Shown: positions 8,358-16,717 of the stretch, piece after piece | How the letters are laid out: each line of letters starts with the position of its first letter | Position numbering within the stretch: the stretch's first letter is position 1 | Program-made: the position numbers and the translations under genes | Notes under the pieces: generated by a model | Seen by the model: the letters and a program-made list of their open reading frames with translations, nothing else | Databases searched by the model: none | Told to the model about the DNA's origin: nothing | Assembly (NCBI GenBank): GCA_944325945.1 | Contig: CALVBW010000002.1 | Coordinates: 1 to 56,993, forward strand | Source of the DNA: Candidatus Gastranaerophilales bacterium | GTDB lineage: Bacteria > Cyanobacteriota > Vampirovibrionia > Gastranaerophilales > Gastranaerophilaceae | Reading direction: 5' to 3' | Length of the DNA: 56,993 nt

Positions 8358-9395
8358 TTATTGAAGATCAAACAGTTTTTTATACAAATCTACTTCTTTT
8401 TCGGTAATATTTTTCGGGATAATAATTTTTACCCGTGCATTCAAATTGCCGTAACCGCCTTTTTTAGGTAATCCTAGCCCTTTAAGTCTAAGCATTTGAC
8501 CGGTAGATGTTTTGGGCGGAATTTTTATTCCGATTTTACCGTGTAATGTTTCAATATCCTTTTTACAGCCAAGAACTGCCTCAGGAGGGGTTATTTCAAT
8601 ATCTTTAGTTAAATCATTCCCGTCTATTTCATAATTGTTGTCTTTCATATGAATAACTAAATACAAATCGCCCTTTTGACCGTAATCGTCAGTTTTGCCT
8701 TCACCTTTGACACGGACTTTTTGACCTTCTTTTATTTCAGCCGGAAGTTTTACTTTAATGGATTTTTGTTCTGATTTTATGCCCGTACCTCCGCAGGCAG
8801 CACAAAATCCTCCGCCGGGCGGACATTGACGACATTTTTCCATTTGATTAAATCGTACGGTTATTGGTTTTTGATCAAACAAGTCTTTTGCCGTGACGTT
8901 TAAAGTCATTGTAACATCAAGATTTTCGGGTTTTGATTGACGGCGTGAACGTGTGCTTTGCTGTTGTCCGCCAAAGTCAAATCCGCCAAAATCCATACGG
9001 CTTTTTCTTCCGCCGGATTGAGCTTGTCCCATCATCATATCACCGAATAGGGAGCTGAAAAAGTCAGAAAATCCGCCTAAATCCTGTCCGTTAAAGTTAA
9101 AAGTCTGATATCCGCCCTGACCTCCGCCAAAGCCGAATTGTTCAAATCCCGGCGGCGGGGTGTATTCAGCTCCGCCCTGCCAGTTTGAACCTAAGCTGTC
9201 ATATCTCTGGCGTTTTTGTTTATCTCCCAGAACTTCATAGGCTTCATTTATATCTTTAAATTTTGCTTCGGCTTCTTTTGTTTTATTTACATCAGGGTGA
9301 TATTTACGCGCAAGTTTTCGGTATGCAGATTTGATTTCTGCTTCCGTTGCTCCGCGTTTTACTCCCAATATTTCATAATAATCTTTATACTGCAT
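8358..9395 (-). CDS. DnaJ/CbpA-like Hsp40 co-chaperone with a half zinc finger
   Basis: Stimulates DnaK ATPase and delivers substrates. The N-terminal J domain has the HPD motif in ARKYHPDVN (about residues 30-38). A Gly/Phe/Gln-rich linker follows (about 75-150), then only two CxxC motifs (CRQC and CAAC) where classical DnaJ has four CxxCxGxG repeats, then the C-terminal substrate-binding domains. The length of 345 residues lies between CbpA (about 306) and DnaJ (about 375). An AGGAGA site supports the start. It may bind a single zinc. A full dnaJ may exist elsewhere, so I give no symbol. Confidence 0.85.
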   Translation of the reverse strand: MQYKDYYEILGVKRGATEAEIKSAYRKLARKYHPDVNKTKEAEAKFKDINEAYEVLGDKQKRQRYDSLGSNWQGGAEYTPPPGFEQFGFGGGQGGYQTFNFNGQDLGGFSDFFSSLFGDMMMGQAQSGGRKSRMDFGGFDFGGQQQSTRSRRQSKPENLDVTMTLNVTAKDLFDQKPITVRFNQMEKCRQCPPGGGFCAACGGTGIKSEQKSIKVKLPAEIKEGQKVRVKGEGKTDDYGQKGDLYLVIHMKDNNYEIDGNDLTKDIEITPPEAVLGCKKDIETLHGKIGIKIPPKTSTGQMLRLKGLGLPKKGGYGNLNARVKIIIPKNITEKEVDLYKKLFDLQ

Positions 9396-9472
9396 ATTTA
9401 TCTCCTATTATTATGATAATATAAAATTTTACGAATCCTCAATTTATTAATTATTTTTTAACAGTAATACCC

Positions 9473-9497
9473 GTGCTATTACCATACGTAATAGCAC
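9473..9497. other. Perfect 9-bp hairpin without a U tract
   Basis: GTGCTATTA and TAATAGCAC pair around a seven-base loop, in the gap between the dnaJ-like gene and the 85-residue gene. Neither strand has a following T-run, so it may be a processing site, weak terminator or protein target. Confidence 0.5.
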
Positions 9498-9517
9498 ATG
9501 ATTATTGCATGTAAACA

Positions 9518-9769
9518 TTAATCCATTGAGATTTTGGAAGAAATTTCAGCTAAAATACGTGCAACATCACTGCCGCCTATGCAAACTTCAAGAATTAACG
9601 GGCTGTGGATAAGAACAGTCTCACTGTATTCCATAGTATCGACGTCAATTACGTCAAATTCAACAAAATCGTCACCGGCATAGGTAAGCTTTCCGTACTC
9701 TCCTCCTGTTGCCCATCTGATAAACATATATTGATTTTCAAACTCTTTTAATTTTTCTATTAAACGCAT
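9518..9769 (-). CDS. Small conserved-looking protein, unknown function
   Basis: 83 residues from the ATG at 9769; a GTG at 9775 is the alternative. I do not recognise the family. It is soluble, acidic and predicted mostly beta: 'FIRWATGGEYGKLTYAGDDFVEF' in its middle looks like short alternating strands of the small-barrel (SH3/Sm-like) type, but that is only an impression. It ends with a short helix. The AGGTG site sits close to the start. It lies downstream of the 214-residue gene on the same strand. Confidence 0.6.
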   Translation of the reverse strand: MRLIEKLKEFENQYMFIRWATGGEYGKLTYAGDDFVEFDVIDVDTMEYSETVLIHSPLILEVCIGGSDVARILAEISSKISMD

Positions 9770-9837
9770 ATACACCTACAAAATATATATTAGTCATTTT
9801 TATCTAAATGTCAATAAGTTACAATATTAAAATTCGG

Positions 9838-10482
9838 TTAAATATTGAACTGTTTTCTTATGCCCTCTTCATGGTAGAATCCGCCGCCGCAGATGGTTTC
9901 AACAACTTTTAAAACGAATTCACGCGGAGCGTCAAGCTGGTTTAAGTAAAATTCTCTGTTAGATAAATGTTTTATTTTTAAAATTGTATTCTGATTGGTT
10001 TCAGCCGGAACAAATAAAGAGGCTACTTCATGTTCCAGCAGTCTGCCCATTTCGTCATCATGGTTTTTTACACCTTGCATAATTTCGTTGTAATTGCCTT
10101 TTACGGCCATAATACGACCGGAGAAAAGGTGTTCGCCGTTTTCTCTGTATAGAGCTTGCGGCTGGTAGTTACAGCGGGTTGTAAAGCTTATTTTATGCCA
10201 CAAAATATTTATGATTGCTACTGACTTTTGGGGATCGGTATCTACATAAATATTCTGGGTAGTTATTCCCCGTGAAGAAAAGGCCTGTTTTAATGTTTCC
10301 GATACCGCCTGAAGGTTATCGATCATTCTGATAAAAATTTCGTTTGTATTAACAGTTGCATGCTGGTAGTCCAAAAATTGCTTGTACATATGTGTTGATA
10401 CAAGACCTACTCTTTCTTGAATCAGGGAGGACTTTCTTGCGGAAGTCTCAGAATTATCAAAATTTTCGAAATTGTTTAGCAA
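9838..10482 (-). CDS. Uncharacterised 214-residue protein
   Basis: Not recognised. The start is TTG, supported by an AGAAGGG Shine-Dalgarno nine bases before it. The first 110 residues look helical (SLIQERVGLVSTHMYKQFL and following), and the remainder mixes strands and helices, with no signal peptide, membrane segment or clear catalytic motif. A short GGGFYHEEG segment lies near the C-terminus. It could be co-transcribed with the small gene at 9518 about 70 bases downstream. Confidence 0.6.
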   Translation of the reverse strand: MLNNFENFDNSETSARKSSLIQERVGLVSTHMYKQFLDYQHATVNTNEIFIRMIDNLQAVSETLKQAFSSRGITTQNIYVDTDPQKSVAIINILWHKISFTTRCNYQPQALYRENGEHLFSGRIMAVKGNYNEIMQGVKNHDDEMGRLLEHEVASLFVPAETNQNTILKIKHLSNREFYLNQLDAPREFVLKVVETICGGGFYHEEGIRKQFNI

Positions 10483-10594
10483 TACAGAATTCCCTTCTAT
10501 AACCTATTTTAATAATAAACATGTTTTTATGTAAAGATTATAATATTTTTTTTTACAAATTGGAATACATGTATGGATGTATTTCTGAAAATTA

Positions 10595-11341
10595 TTATTT
10601 TAAGTTGGATTTTAGTTTTGCAATGATAATTATTGGGTTATAGGTCAAGTGTGCGCTGTCATATTGTTTAAGGAATTCTTCGCAAAAGTTTTTTATGTCT
10701 TTTATTGTCCAGATATTAGCGGCAAGAGAGTTTACGCCTGTGTTTTTCATATGAGTTAAAAGTGCCAGAGGACTTTCAAAATCAAGGATTTGCGTGTATT
10801 CATCCGTATATAATATTTCAAAATCAGGCTCTAAAATCCGTATAATCTCGTCTTTTGAAAGGTAATTAAGGGTTAAGCCGGAGATTTCTTTGAGTTCGTT
10901 GAAATTTTCTTTGCCAAAAGTAGAAAATGCAAGAATGCCGTCATTATTAAGAAATTTTTTGTAGTAGTTAATCACGTCAGACAGATTGTAAAACCACTGG
11001 AACATTGCGTTTGATATGATTAAATCGGTATTTGCAGGCGGTTTAATTCTGGAGGCGTTACCGGGGATGAAATTTGCGTCGGGTATTATTTTATGCACAT
11101 AATTTTTGGACTTTTCCGTAAGGTCGTTTGCATAAAATTTTTGAAAAGCCAGATGAGATTTTATTTGTTTTGTCAAAATTCCGGTACCTGCACCGAGTTC
11201 CAGAATTACAGGAAAATCTTTGCGGATTTTTACGGTTTCATTTGCAAGTTTTTGTGCCAAATCCTTTTGAATAATAGCATTTTTATCATATTTATCCAGA
11301 CTTTTTTCAAATTGTTTTTTTATTGATTTGCTGTTTTGCAT
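10595..11341 (-). CDS. bioC: Malonyl-[acyl-carrier protein] O-methyltransferase
   Basis: SAM-dependent methyltransferase that methylates malonyl-ACP so that fatty-acid synthesis can build pimeloyl-ACP methyl ester for biotin. 248 residues with the BioC N-terminus (KKQFEKSLDKYDKNA) and the SAM-binding motif ILELGAGTGILT at about residues 43-54, then DLIISNAMFQWF. The start overlaps the end of bioG by 22 bases. BioC and BioG as neighbours fit the known pathway logic: BioG removes the methyl group that BioC adds. Confidence 0.88.
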   Translation of the reverse strand: MQNSKSIKKQFEKSLDKYDKNAIIQKDLAQKLANETVKIRKDFPVILELGAGTGILTKQIKSHLAFQKFYANDLTEKSKNYVHKIIPDANFIPGNASRIKPPANTDLIISNAMFQWFYNLSDVINYYKKFLNNDGILAFSTFGKENFNELKEISGLTLNYLSKDEIIRILEPDFEILYTDEYTQILDFESPLALLTHMKNTGVNSLAANIWTIKDIKNFCEEFLKQYDSAHLTYNPIIIIAKLKSNLK

Positions 11342-11979
11342 ATTTCGTCCCAGTATTCAAAATTATAGAACGGAAAATGTCCGCAATCAAGAACTTTTGC
11401 ATTGTTTCCCCACATATTAATCTGATTTTTGGTCGGAATAATTTTGTCAAAATTTCCGACAATTGCTAAATCGTAAAAATGTCCGTCATATGAAATTTTT
11501 GCGTTTTTAATAAGTTTATCCAGTGTAATTAACTCATTTACGCGGTTTTCGATTGATCTTTGAACCGGATTTTGCAGATATTTTTCAAGTAATTTGGCAT
11601 CCGAAAAAACATTTTCGTAAAATTTGCCTCTCAGACCCGTTTCCGCGTATTTTAAGGTCAAATCAAAAGTCCTTATCGGAATTCCGTACTCATTATCAAC
11701 AGGGTATGGAGTTCCGTTTACTGCAATTTTTTTGTTAAACTCAGGCAGCTTATCTTTTAGATAATACGCAATAAAAACCCCCATAGACCAGGCTATAAGA
11801 TTTTTTTTGTTATAGTTGTCGGGTATTTCGGGCAGATTTAAATCGCTGTAATCATAAAACATCAGAACGTCGAAGTCTTTTGTTCTCAGACATTTAAACG
11901 GTTGTCCGTCAAAGCTCCAGCCCCCGAAAAATACGATTAAATTGTCGTTATTTTGTTTGTTAATCCAATCAAATTGCAT
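11320..11979 (-). CDS. bioG: Pimeloyl-ACP methyl ester esterase, BioG (DUF452) type
   Basis: Alpha/beta hydrolase that frees pimeloyl-ACP from its methyl ester, ending the disguised chain elongation. The 219-residue protein has the BioG FFGGWSFDGQPF oxyanion region and nucleophile Ser65 in AWSMGVF. The catalytic His is likely in CGHFPFYNF near the C-terminus. It overlaps bioF by 43 bases and bioC by 22 bases. BioG replaces the better-known BioH. Confidence 0.9.
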   Translation of the reverse strand: MQFDWINKQNNDNLIVFFGGWSFDGQPFKCLRTKDFDVLMFYDYSDLNLPEIPDNYNKKNLIAWSMGVFIAYYLKDKLPEFNKKIAVNGTPYPVDNEYGIPIRTFDLTLKYAETGLRGKFYENVFSDAKLLEKYLQNPVQRSIENRVNELITLDKLIKNAKISYDGHFYDLAIVGNFDKIIPTKNQINMWGNNAKVLDCGHFPFYNFEYWDEICKTANQ

Positions 11980-13076
11980 AATTTTTCTAAGTCTTTTTCT
12001 GTGATTTCAGTTGTAAGTGAAAATCTTATTCGAGATGTCCCTTCCTGTACGGTAGGCGGTCTTATTGGAAGTGTAAAATAACCGTTTTGATAAAGAATTT
12101 CGCACATTTCAACGGTTTTTTGATTATCGCCTATAATATACGGGATGATATGGCTTGGACTCCCCATTTTTTGCGCCAATTCAAGCATATTCCGTCTTTT
12201 TTCATAAGTGTTCGGCAATTTATTTTCAATAATCCATTTTGTAAATGCGACATTTATCGGCGGAAGTGCGGTTGAGAATATAAATGAGCGGGATTTGTTA
12301 ATTAAAAAGTCAATAAGAGTTTTATCTCCGACAACAAACGCGCCCATTGAACCTATTGCTTTGCCGAAGGTTCCGATTAAAAGGTCAATATCATCAATTA
12401 CGCCTAAAGTTTCCGCAACCCCCAGACCTTTTTCGCCAAATACTCCGAAAGCGTGCGCTTCATCTATAATCAGCATGCAGTTATATTTTTTCTTCAGCTC
12501 AATAATCCTTTTTAAATCCGCAATATCTCCGTCCATGCTGAATACACTTTCAGTGATTATGATTGCATTTTTAAAATTTTTACGTTCACGCGCAAGCAGA
12601 ATTTCAAGGCTGTCTGTATTGTTATGCTGATAGCGGAAAAATTTGCCTTTAGATAATTGCATTCCGTCAATTATGCTGGCATGGTTGAGTTTGTCCGAAA
12701 AGATTGCATCTTCTTTTTGTGCTATTGCGCTTGAAATTCCGACATTGGCATGGTATCCGCTGTTAAATAAAAGTGCAGCTTCTTTGTCGTATAAATTTGC
12801 CAAGAGGTTTTCCAAATCTTTATAAACAGGCAAATTCCCCGTTAAAAGCCTTGCAGAGGCGCTTCCGAAAGAATATTTGCCGCCGACGGTTTTCATAAAT
12901 TCTTCCGTAATCCTTCTGTTATCGGCAAATCCGAGATAATTGTTTGACGAAAGATTTAGGAGCCTTTTTTCTCCGAAATAAACGTATTTTTCATCTTTTT
13001 TTGAAAAATTTTTTATTGTGCGGAAATGTGAATGCTCCTCAAGTGTCTTTAAAATATCTGCGTAAGTTTCGTACAT
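11937..13076 (-). CDS. bioF: 8-amino-7-oxononanoate synthase
   Basis: PLP enzyme that condenses pimeloyl-ACP with L-alanine, the first ring-forming step of biotin synthesis. The PLP lysine is Lys239 in GTFGKAIGSMGAF, with SSNNYLGF, SGYHAN and DEAHAFGVFG also typical. 379 residues is normal. It leads the bioF-bioG-bioC operon. There is no Shine-Dalgarno before the ATG; a TACAAT hexamer begins 12 bases upstream, pointing to a leaderless mRNA. bioA, bioD and bioB are not in the window. Confidence 0.95.
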   Translation of the reverse strand: MYETYADILKTLEEHSHFRTIKNFSKKDEKYVYFGEKRLLNLSSNNYLGFADNRRITEEFMKTVGGKYSFGSASARLLTGNLPVYKDLENLLANLYDKEAALLFNSGYHANVGISSAIAQKEDAIFSDKLNHASIIDGMQLSKGKFFRYQHNNTDSLEILLARERKNFKNAIIITESVFSMDGDIADLKRIIELKKKYNCMLIIDEAHAFGVFGEKGLGVAETLGVIDDIDLLIGTFGKAIGSMGAFVVGDKTLIDFLINKSRSFIFSTALPPINVAFTKWIIENKLPNTYEKRRNMLELAQKMGSPSHIIPYIIGDNQKTVEMCEILYQNGYFTLPIRPPTVQEGTSRIRFSLTTEITEKDLEKLCNLIGLTNKITTI

Positions 13077-13082
13077 AATAAA

Positions 13083-13088
13083 ATTGTA
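13083..13088 (-). promoter_or_regulatory. -10 box of bioF, leaderless layout
   Basis: TACAAT on the minus strand begins 12 bases before the bioF ATG, so transcription is expected to start at the ATG. No Shine-Dalgarno is present. Confidence 0.55.
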
Positions 13089-13114
13089 TTACAAAAATAA
13101 ATATGACAAAATAT

Positions 13115-13143
13115 TTGACTAAAATATTAAAAAAGTTTATAAT
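13115..13143 (+). promoter_or_regulatory. Promoter of the prepilin locus at 13.2 kb
   Basis: TTGACT (13115-13120) and TATAAT (13138-13143) are 17 bases apart. An AAGGAGG site follows at 13157-13163. This fixes where the gene should start: far upstream of the pilin motif. Confidence 0.8.
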
Positions 13144-13168
13144 AAACCTAAAAATAAGGAGGAAAGCC

Positions 13169-13204
13169 ATAAGAAACAAAGAGTTAAAAAATGTCGGGGG
13201 GGGG
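13169..13204 (+). other. Broken leader of the prepilin at 13366: ATA start and G9 tract
   Basis: Compared with the leaders at 15800 and 30869, the ATG is replaced by ATA (13169-13171), eight bases or fewer after AAGGAGG. The coding text RNKELKNV is followed by nine G (13196-13204). In this frame a TAG is reached four codons after the run. With ten G the frame would continue without a stop through the whole repeat into the pilin. Confidence 0.7.
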
Positions 13205-13254
13205 CGACTCTCCTAGATAGACAGGACAAGGGTTTTGGCGGTATACGTTGGGAA

Positions 13255-13453
13255 AAGTTACTAAGATACTATGGCACTAAGATACTAAGAAGTAACGGTC
13301 GGCATTACTATGCGGACAGAAAATATATCGTCGGGTTAGTAAACCCGACCTATAAGAAACTTCCTTTGTTCCTCAAGGGCGAGAGAGAAAAATCTGTGAG
13401 CGAAGCTCACAGAAAATTCTTAGTGTCTTACTGTCTTAGTAACTTAGTATCTT
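13255..13453 (+). repeat. Foldback repeat cassette, copy 2
   Basis: The arms AAGTTACTAAG... and ...CTTAGTATCTT are inverted. The inner double-hairpin unit at 13297-13343 is somewhat degraded. Instead of the GAGATTCTTC block this copy carries TTTGTTCCTCAAGGGCGAGAG and the palindrome GTGAGCGAAGCTCAC, both also found in copy 4. It is open in the pilin frame. Confidence 0.75.
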
Positions 13454-14127
13454 CCAAAAAAGCCGCCTTTACCCTCGCTGAAGTCTTGATAACCCTCGGC
13501 ATAATCGGAATAGTAGCTGCAATGACAATCCCGACACTTATTACAAATCATAGAAACAAACAACTTCAAGTTGGGCTTAAAAAAGCATATTCTGAACTCC
13601 AACAGGCTTTACTTATGTATCAGGCAGAAAATGGTTTTCCATTAAGCAGGTTTGATGCCGATAAAGAAACATTAATGAAATATTTTAAAGTCGCTCAGGA
13701 TTGCGGTTTGGGTTATTCTGACAGAAATACTGCTTGTGTTCCGAATGATCCGAATAGACCTGATACGCGGATTTATAAAAATTTTAATGGTACAAATTAT
13801 GTAAATATGGAATGTTTTGATGACGGTCAGTTCGTTTTGGCAGATGGCGCCTTGATTATGATAAATACTGTTGGGGCATGTCCGAAATCTATAAATATTG
13901 ATGTGAACGGATATAAAAAAGGTCCAAATAGGCTAGGGCAGGATTTATTTGTTTTTTTGTGGAATGTTGTTGATAATCCCGTAGAAGTGTACCCTGCCGG
14001 AGCTCACCCTGATTGGGGTTGGAATGACAGTCCATGTAATAAAACTTCAAAGGATTCTTTTAATGGTTTGACATGTACTGTAAAGGCTCTTAATGATAAA
14101 GACTTTTTTAATAATTTGCCTAAATAA
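13366..14127 (+). CDS. Type IV prepilin-like protein (probably OFF)
   Basis: Pilin-like precursor with KAAFTLAEVLITLGIIG (Ala at -1, Glu at +5) followed by a domain of about 200 residues with paired Cys, including CNKTSKDSFNGLTC near the end. The TTG at 13366 lies within a repeat and has no ribosome-binding site. The pilin frame is open much further upstream, to the G9 tract at 13196-13204, where a promoter and Shine-Dalgarno are found. As sequenced, translation from the upstream ATA would be in the wrong frame, and ATA is itself a poor start, so this copy may be doubly silenced. It ends before a shared terminator with lysS. Confidence 0.75.
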   Translation: MFLKGEREKSVSEAHRKFLVSYCLSNLVSSKKAAFTLAEVLITLGIIGIVAAMTIPTLITNHRNKQLQVGLKKAYSELQQALLMYQAENGFPLSRFDADKETLMKYFKVAQDCGLGYSDRNTACVPNDPNRPDTRIYKNFNGTNYVNMECFDDGQFVLADGALIMINTVGACPKSINIDVNGYKKGPNRLGQDLFVFLWNVVDNPVEVYPAGAHPDWGWNDSPCNKTSKDSFNGLTCTVKALNDKDFFNNLPK

Positions 14128-14152
14128 TTTTGATTTACTGGTTTTTAACCGC

Positions 14153-14185
14153 AAAAAAAAAGACGTCCCTAAGGACGTCTTTTTT
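14153..14185. terminator. Bidirectional terminator between prepilin and lysS
   Basis: AGACGTCC (14161-14168) pairs with GGACGTCT (14173-14180) around CTAA. It is flanked by A8 on one side and T on the other, so the stem can extend and works on both strands. Confidence 0.9.
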
Positions 14186-15683
14186 AATTATCTTTTTTCT
14201 TCAGGGTCGGGAATGCTATTACATCACGTATGGAAGGTGAATTGGTCAAAAGCATTATCAGTCTGTCAATACCGATTCCCAAACCGCCCATAGGAGGCAC
14301 GCCGTGTTCAAGTGCGCAGATGTAATCTTCGTCAATCGGCATGGCTTCTTCATCACCTGCCGCTTTTGCCTGCATTTGAGCTTCAAATCTCATTCTCTGA
14401 TCTATAGGATCCGTAAGTTCGGAAAATGCATTTGCTACTTCCCAGCCGTTAATTCTTGTCTCAAAACGCTCTGTCAGTCTGTCATTATCTCTGTGAACTT
14501 TTGCGAGCGGTGATATATCACGCGGATAATCAATTATGTGAACAGGCTGTATTAGACCGGGTTCGATTTTTTCTTCAAAAACACGTTCAACAACCTGACC
14601 CCAGTTGTCACAGTCGTCAGCATTAACATTGATTGTTTTGGCTTTTGCTTTTGCATCTTCAACCGTAAATATTGTGTTAAAATCTACACCTGTGGCTTCT
14701 TTGATTGATCCGAGCATGGTTTTTCTGTCCCATGGCGGTGTAAGGTCGATTTCGTTATCGCCGTATTGGATTTTCATTGTTCCGAGAACTTCCTGCGCGA
14801 TTGTTGAAACCAAATTTTCGGTCAAAACCATCATTTCGTTATAATCAACATATGCCTGATACAATTCCATCATTGTAAATTCAGGGTTGTGGCGGGTGTC
14901 GATGCCTTCGTTTCTGAAACTTCTGTTAATTTCAAAGATTTTTTCGGAAAGTCCGCCTACCATAAGTCTTTTCAGGTAAAGTTCAGGTGCAATTCTTAAA
15001 TACATGTCCATATCAAGTGTATTATGGTGTGTAATAAAAGGTCTTGCGTTAGCTCCGCCTGCCTGCGGGTGAAGCATAGGTGTTTCAACCTCTAAAAATC
15101 CCTGATTTGTTAAATATTCTCTGATTTTTTGGATTATCAAACTTCTTGTTCTGAATGTTTTTCTGACGTCTTCATTGATAATCATATCAACGTATCTTTG
15201 TCTGTATCTTGTTTCGACGTCGGTAAGCCCGTGGAATTTTTCAGGAAGCGGCAATAAGGATTTGGATAACAATTTAAGTTTTGTTGATTTAATTGAAAGT
15301 TCGCCTCGCGGAGTCCTTCTTATTGAACCGTAAAACCCTACGATATCACCGATATCAAGAAGTTTTAATATTTTCATCTGATCTTCGGAAAGATTTTCTT
15401 TATGTGAAAATACTTGAATTTTGCCTGACGAATCCATCAGGTCAATAAACATACCTGTGTTACGGATTGCCATAACGCGTCCTGCAACGGCATAGAAATC
15501 TTCTGTTTCTTCGCCTGCAGGCAGGTCTTTATATTTTTCCTGTAAATCTGCGGCATTTGCATCTTTATCAAATACATACGGATACGGATTTACGCCTTTG
15601 TCTGCTAAGTCCGTAAGTTTTTGTATTCGTGTCTGTCTTATTTGTGCACCCGGAGAAAGGGTTTCTTGAGTTTGTTGTGTCAT
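14184..15683 (-). CDS. lysS: Lysyl-tRNA synthetase, class II
   Basis: Charges tRNA-Lys. 499 residues. The N-terminal OB-fold anticodon-binding domain (about 55-155) contains GRVMAIRNTGMFIDL. The class II catalytic core shows motif 2 in FRNEGIDTRHNPEFTMMELYQAY and motif 3 in GLGIGIDRLIMLL at the C-terminus. A GAGGG site precedes the ATG. It shares a terminator with the convergent prepilin. Confidence 0.97.
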   Translation of the reverse strand: MTQQTQETLSPGAQIRQTRIQKLTDLADKGVNPYPYVFDKDANAADLQEKYKDLPAGEETEDFYAVAGRVMAIRNTGMFIDLMDSSGKIQVFSHKENLSEDQMKILKLLDIGDIVGFYGSIRRTPRGELSIKSTKLKLLSKSLLPLPEKFHGLTDVETRYRQRYVDMIINEDVRKTFRTRSLIIQKIREYLTNQGFLEVETPMLHPQAGGANARPFITHHNTLDMDMYLRIAPELYLKRLMVGGLSEKIFEINRSFRNEGIDTRHNPEFTMMELYQAYVDYNEMMVLTENLVSTIAQEVLGTMKIQYGDNEIDLTPPWDRKTMLGSIKEATGVDFNTIFTVEDAKAKAKTINVNADDCDNWGQVVERVFEEKIEPGLIQPVHIIDYPRDISPLAKVHRDNDRLTERFETRINGWEVANAFSELTDPIDQRMRFEAQMQAKAAGDEEAMPIDEDYICALEHGVPPMGGLGIGIDRLIMLLTNSPSIRDVIAFPTLKKKDN

Positions 15684-15745
15684 AATTTCCCTCTTTATAT
15701 AATACTTCTGATAAAATTATAACATGAAAAAATGTGTTTTAAAAC

Positions 15746-15774
15746 TTTACAGTGAATTAAAAATTTGTTATAAT
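15746..15774 (+). promoter_or_regulatory. Promoter of the prepilin locus at 15.8 kb
   Basis: TTTACA (15746-15751) and TATAAT (15769-15774) with a 17-base spacer. The bases from -10 through the AAGGAGG site match those at the 13.1 kb locus closely, so the control region was duplicated with the gene. Confidence 0.75.
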
Positions 15775-15799
15775 AAACCTAAAAATAAGGAGGAAAGCC

Positions 15800-15835
15800 A
15801 TGAGAAATAAAGAGTTTAAGAATGTCGGGGGGGGG
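15800..15835 (+). other. Leader ORF start and G9 tract of the prepilin at 16006
   Basis: AAGGAGG at 15788-15794 precedes ATG (15800) and the text MRNKEFKNV, then nine G (15827-15835). The frame ends at a TAG four codons after the run. Ten G would move it into the pilin frame, but this copy then meets TAA at 15901 inside the repeat. Confidence 0.75.
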
Positions 15836-15885
15836 CGACTCCTCTAGGTAGACAGGACAAGGATTTTGGCGGTATTGGTTTAGTA

Positions 15886-16036
15886 AAGATACTAAGATAC
15901 TAAGTTACTAAGGCAGTAAGAGGTAACTGTCGATTAGTAAACCCGACCTACAAGAAACTCAAGAGATTCTTCGTCGGTGCACAGAATGACAAAAATACTT
16001 TCTTAGTGCCTTACTGCCTTAGTAACTTAGTATCTT
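15886..16036 (+). repeat. Foldback repeat cassette, copy 3 (shortened)
   Basis: Inverted arms as in the other copies, but the inner unit is truncated to its right half (15929-15951). GAGATTCTTC...CAGAATGAC is retained. A TAA in the pilin frame at 15901-15903 interrupts this copy. Confidence 0.75.
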
Positions 16037-16710
16037 CTAAAAAAATCGCCTTTACCCTCGCTGAAGTCCTGATAACCCTCGGCATAATCGGTGTTGTCGC
16101 TGCAATGACGATTCCGACATTGATATCAGAGTATCAGGATAAACAGTTTAAAACAGCGTATAAGAAGGCATATTCGGATCTTAATCAAGTTCTTTTGCAG
16201 TCATTAGCATATAATGAAATGCCATATCGATCAAGCAAACATGATACAGCGGCAATCAAAGCCGAATTTGCAATAATAAAATCGGGTCTAAAAATAACTA
16301 AACAATGTGATGAAGATAGTTTTTATTCATGCTGGGCAAAAGGTGATACATTATGTGGAGGCGCATGCACAAGCGGCAATGTAGATGATGGTATAGATAT
16401 GGAAAATGGTGGACCACGCCCGGAAAGGTTAGAAGCAAATCAATTTCCATTTATAGACAGCTCCGGACGAAGCTGGTCCCCATATGTAACGGATGAAAAT
16501 ATATTTGTTGTTGATACGAACGGATTGGCCGGACCTAACAGATTTGGAAAAGACAGATGGATATTTACTTTCGCAAATCAGGATGGGACAAGAACTTCCA
16601 GCGGTTATCCTGTAAAAGTCAGACCGTACTACTCTAAAGATTTTCTTACTGTAGATTCCTTTTGTAAGCGACCGCCTTGTTATTATTATACATGGCTTTA
16701 TGAAAGATAA
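16006..16710 (+). CDS. Type IV prepilin-like protein, paralogue of the gene at 224
   Basis: Pilin-like precursor with KIAFTLAEVLITLGIIG and a C-terminal domain ending CKRPPCYYYTWLYER, like the gene at 224. A 69-base block (16111-16179) and the last 66 bases (16646-16711) are identical to that gene, while the central region differs in about every third codon, a mosaic that suggests gene conversion. The GTG at 16006 has no ribosome-binding site. Translation from the upstream ATG at 15800 is blocked by the tract frame and by a TAA at 15901, so this copy looks silent, possibly a donor. It converges with pilT. Confidence 0.75.
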   Translation: MPYCLSNLVSSKKIAFTLAEVLITLGIIGVVAAMTIPTLISEYQDKQFKTAYKKAYSDLNQVLLQSLAYNEMPYRSSKHDTAAIKAEFAIIKSGLKITKQCDEDSFYSCWAKGDTLCGGACTSGNVDDGIDMENGGPRPERLEANQFPFIDSSGRSWSPYVTDENIFVVDTNGLAGPNRFGKDRWIFTFANQDGTRTSSGYPVKVRPYYSKDFLTVDSFCKRPPCYYYTWLYER

Positions 16711-16717
16711 AAATCTT

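Noticed and set aside
12208-12630. 140-codon open frame opposite bioF
   Set aside because: It is antisense to conserved bioF catalytic text and arises from its codon bias.
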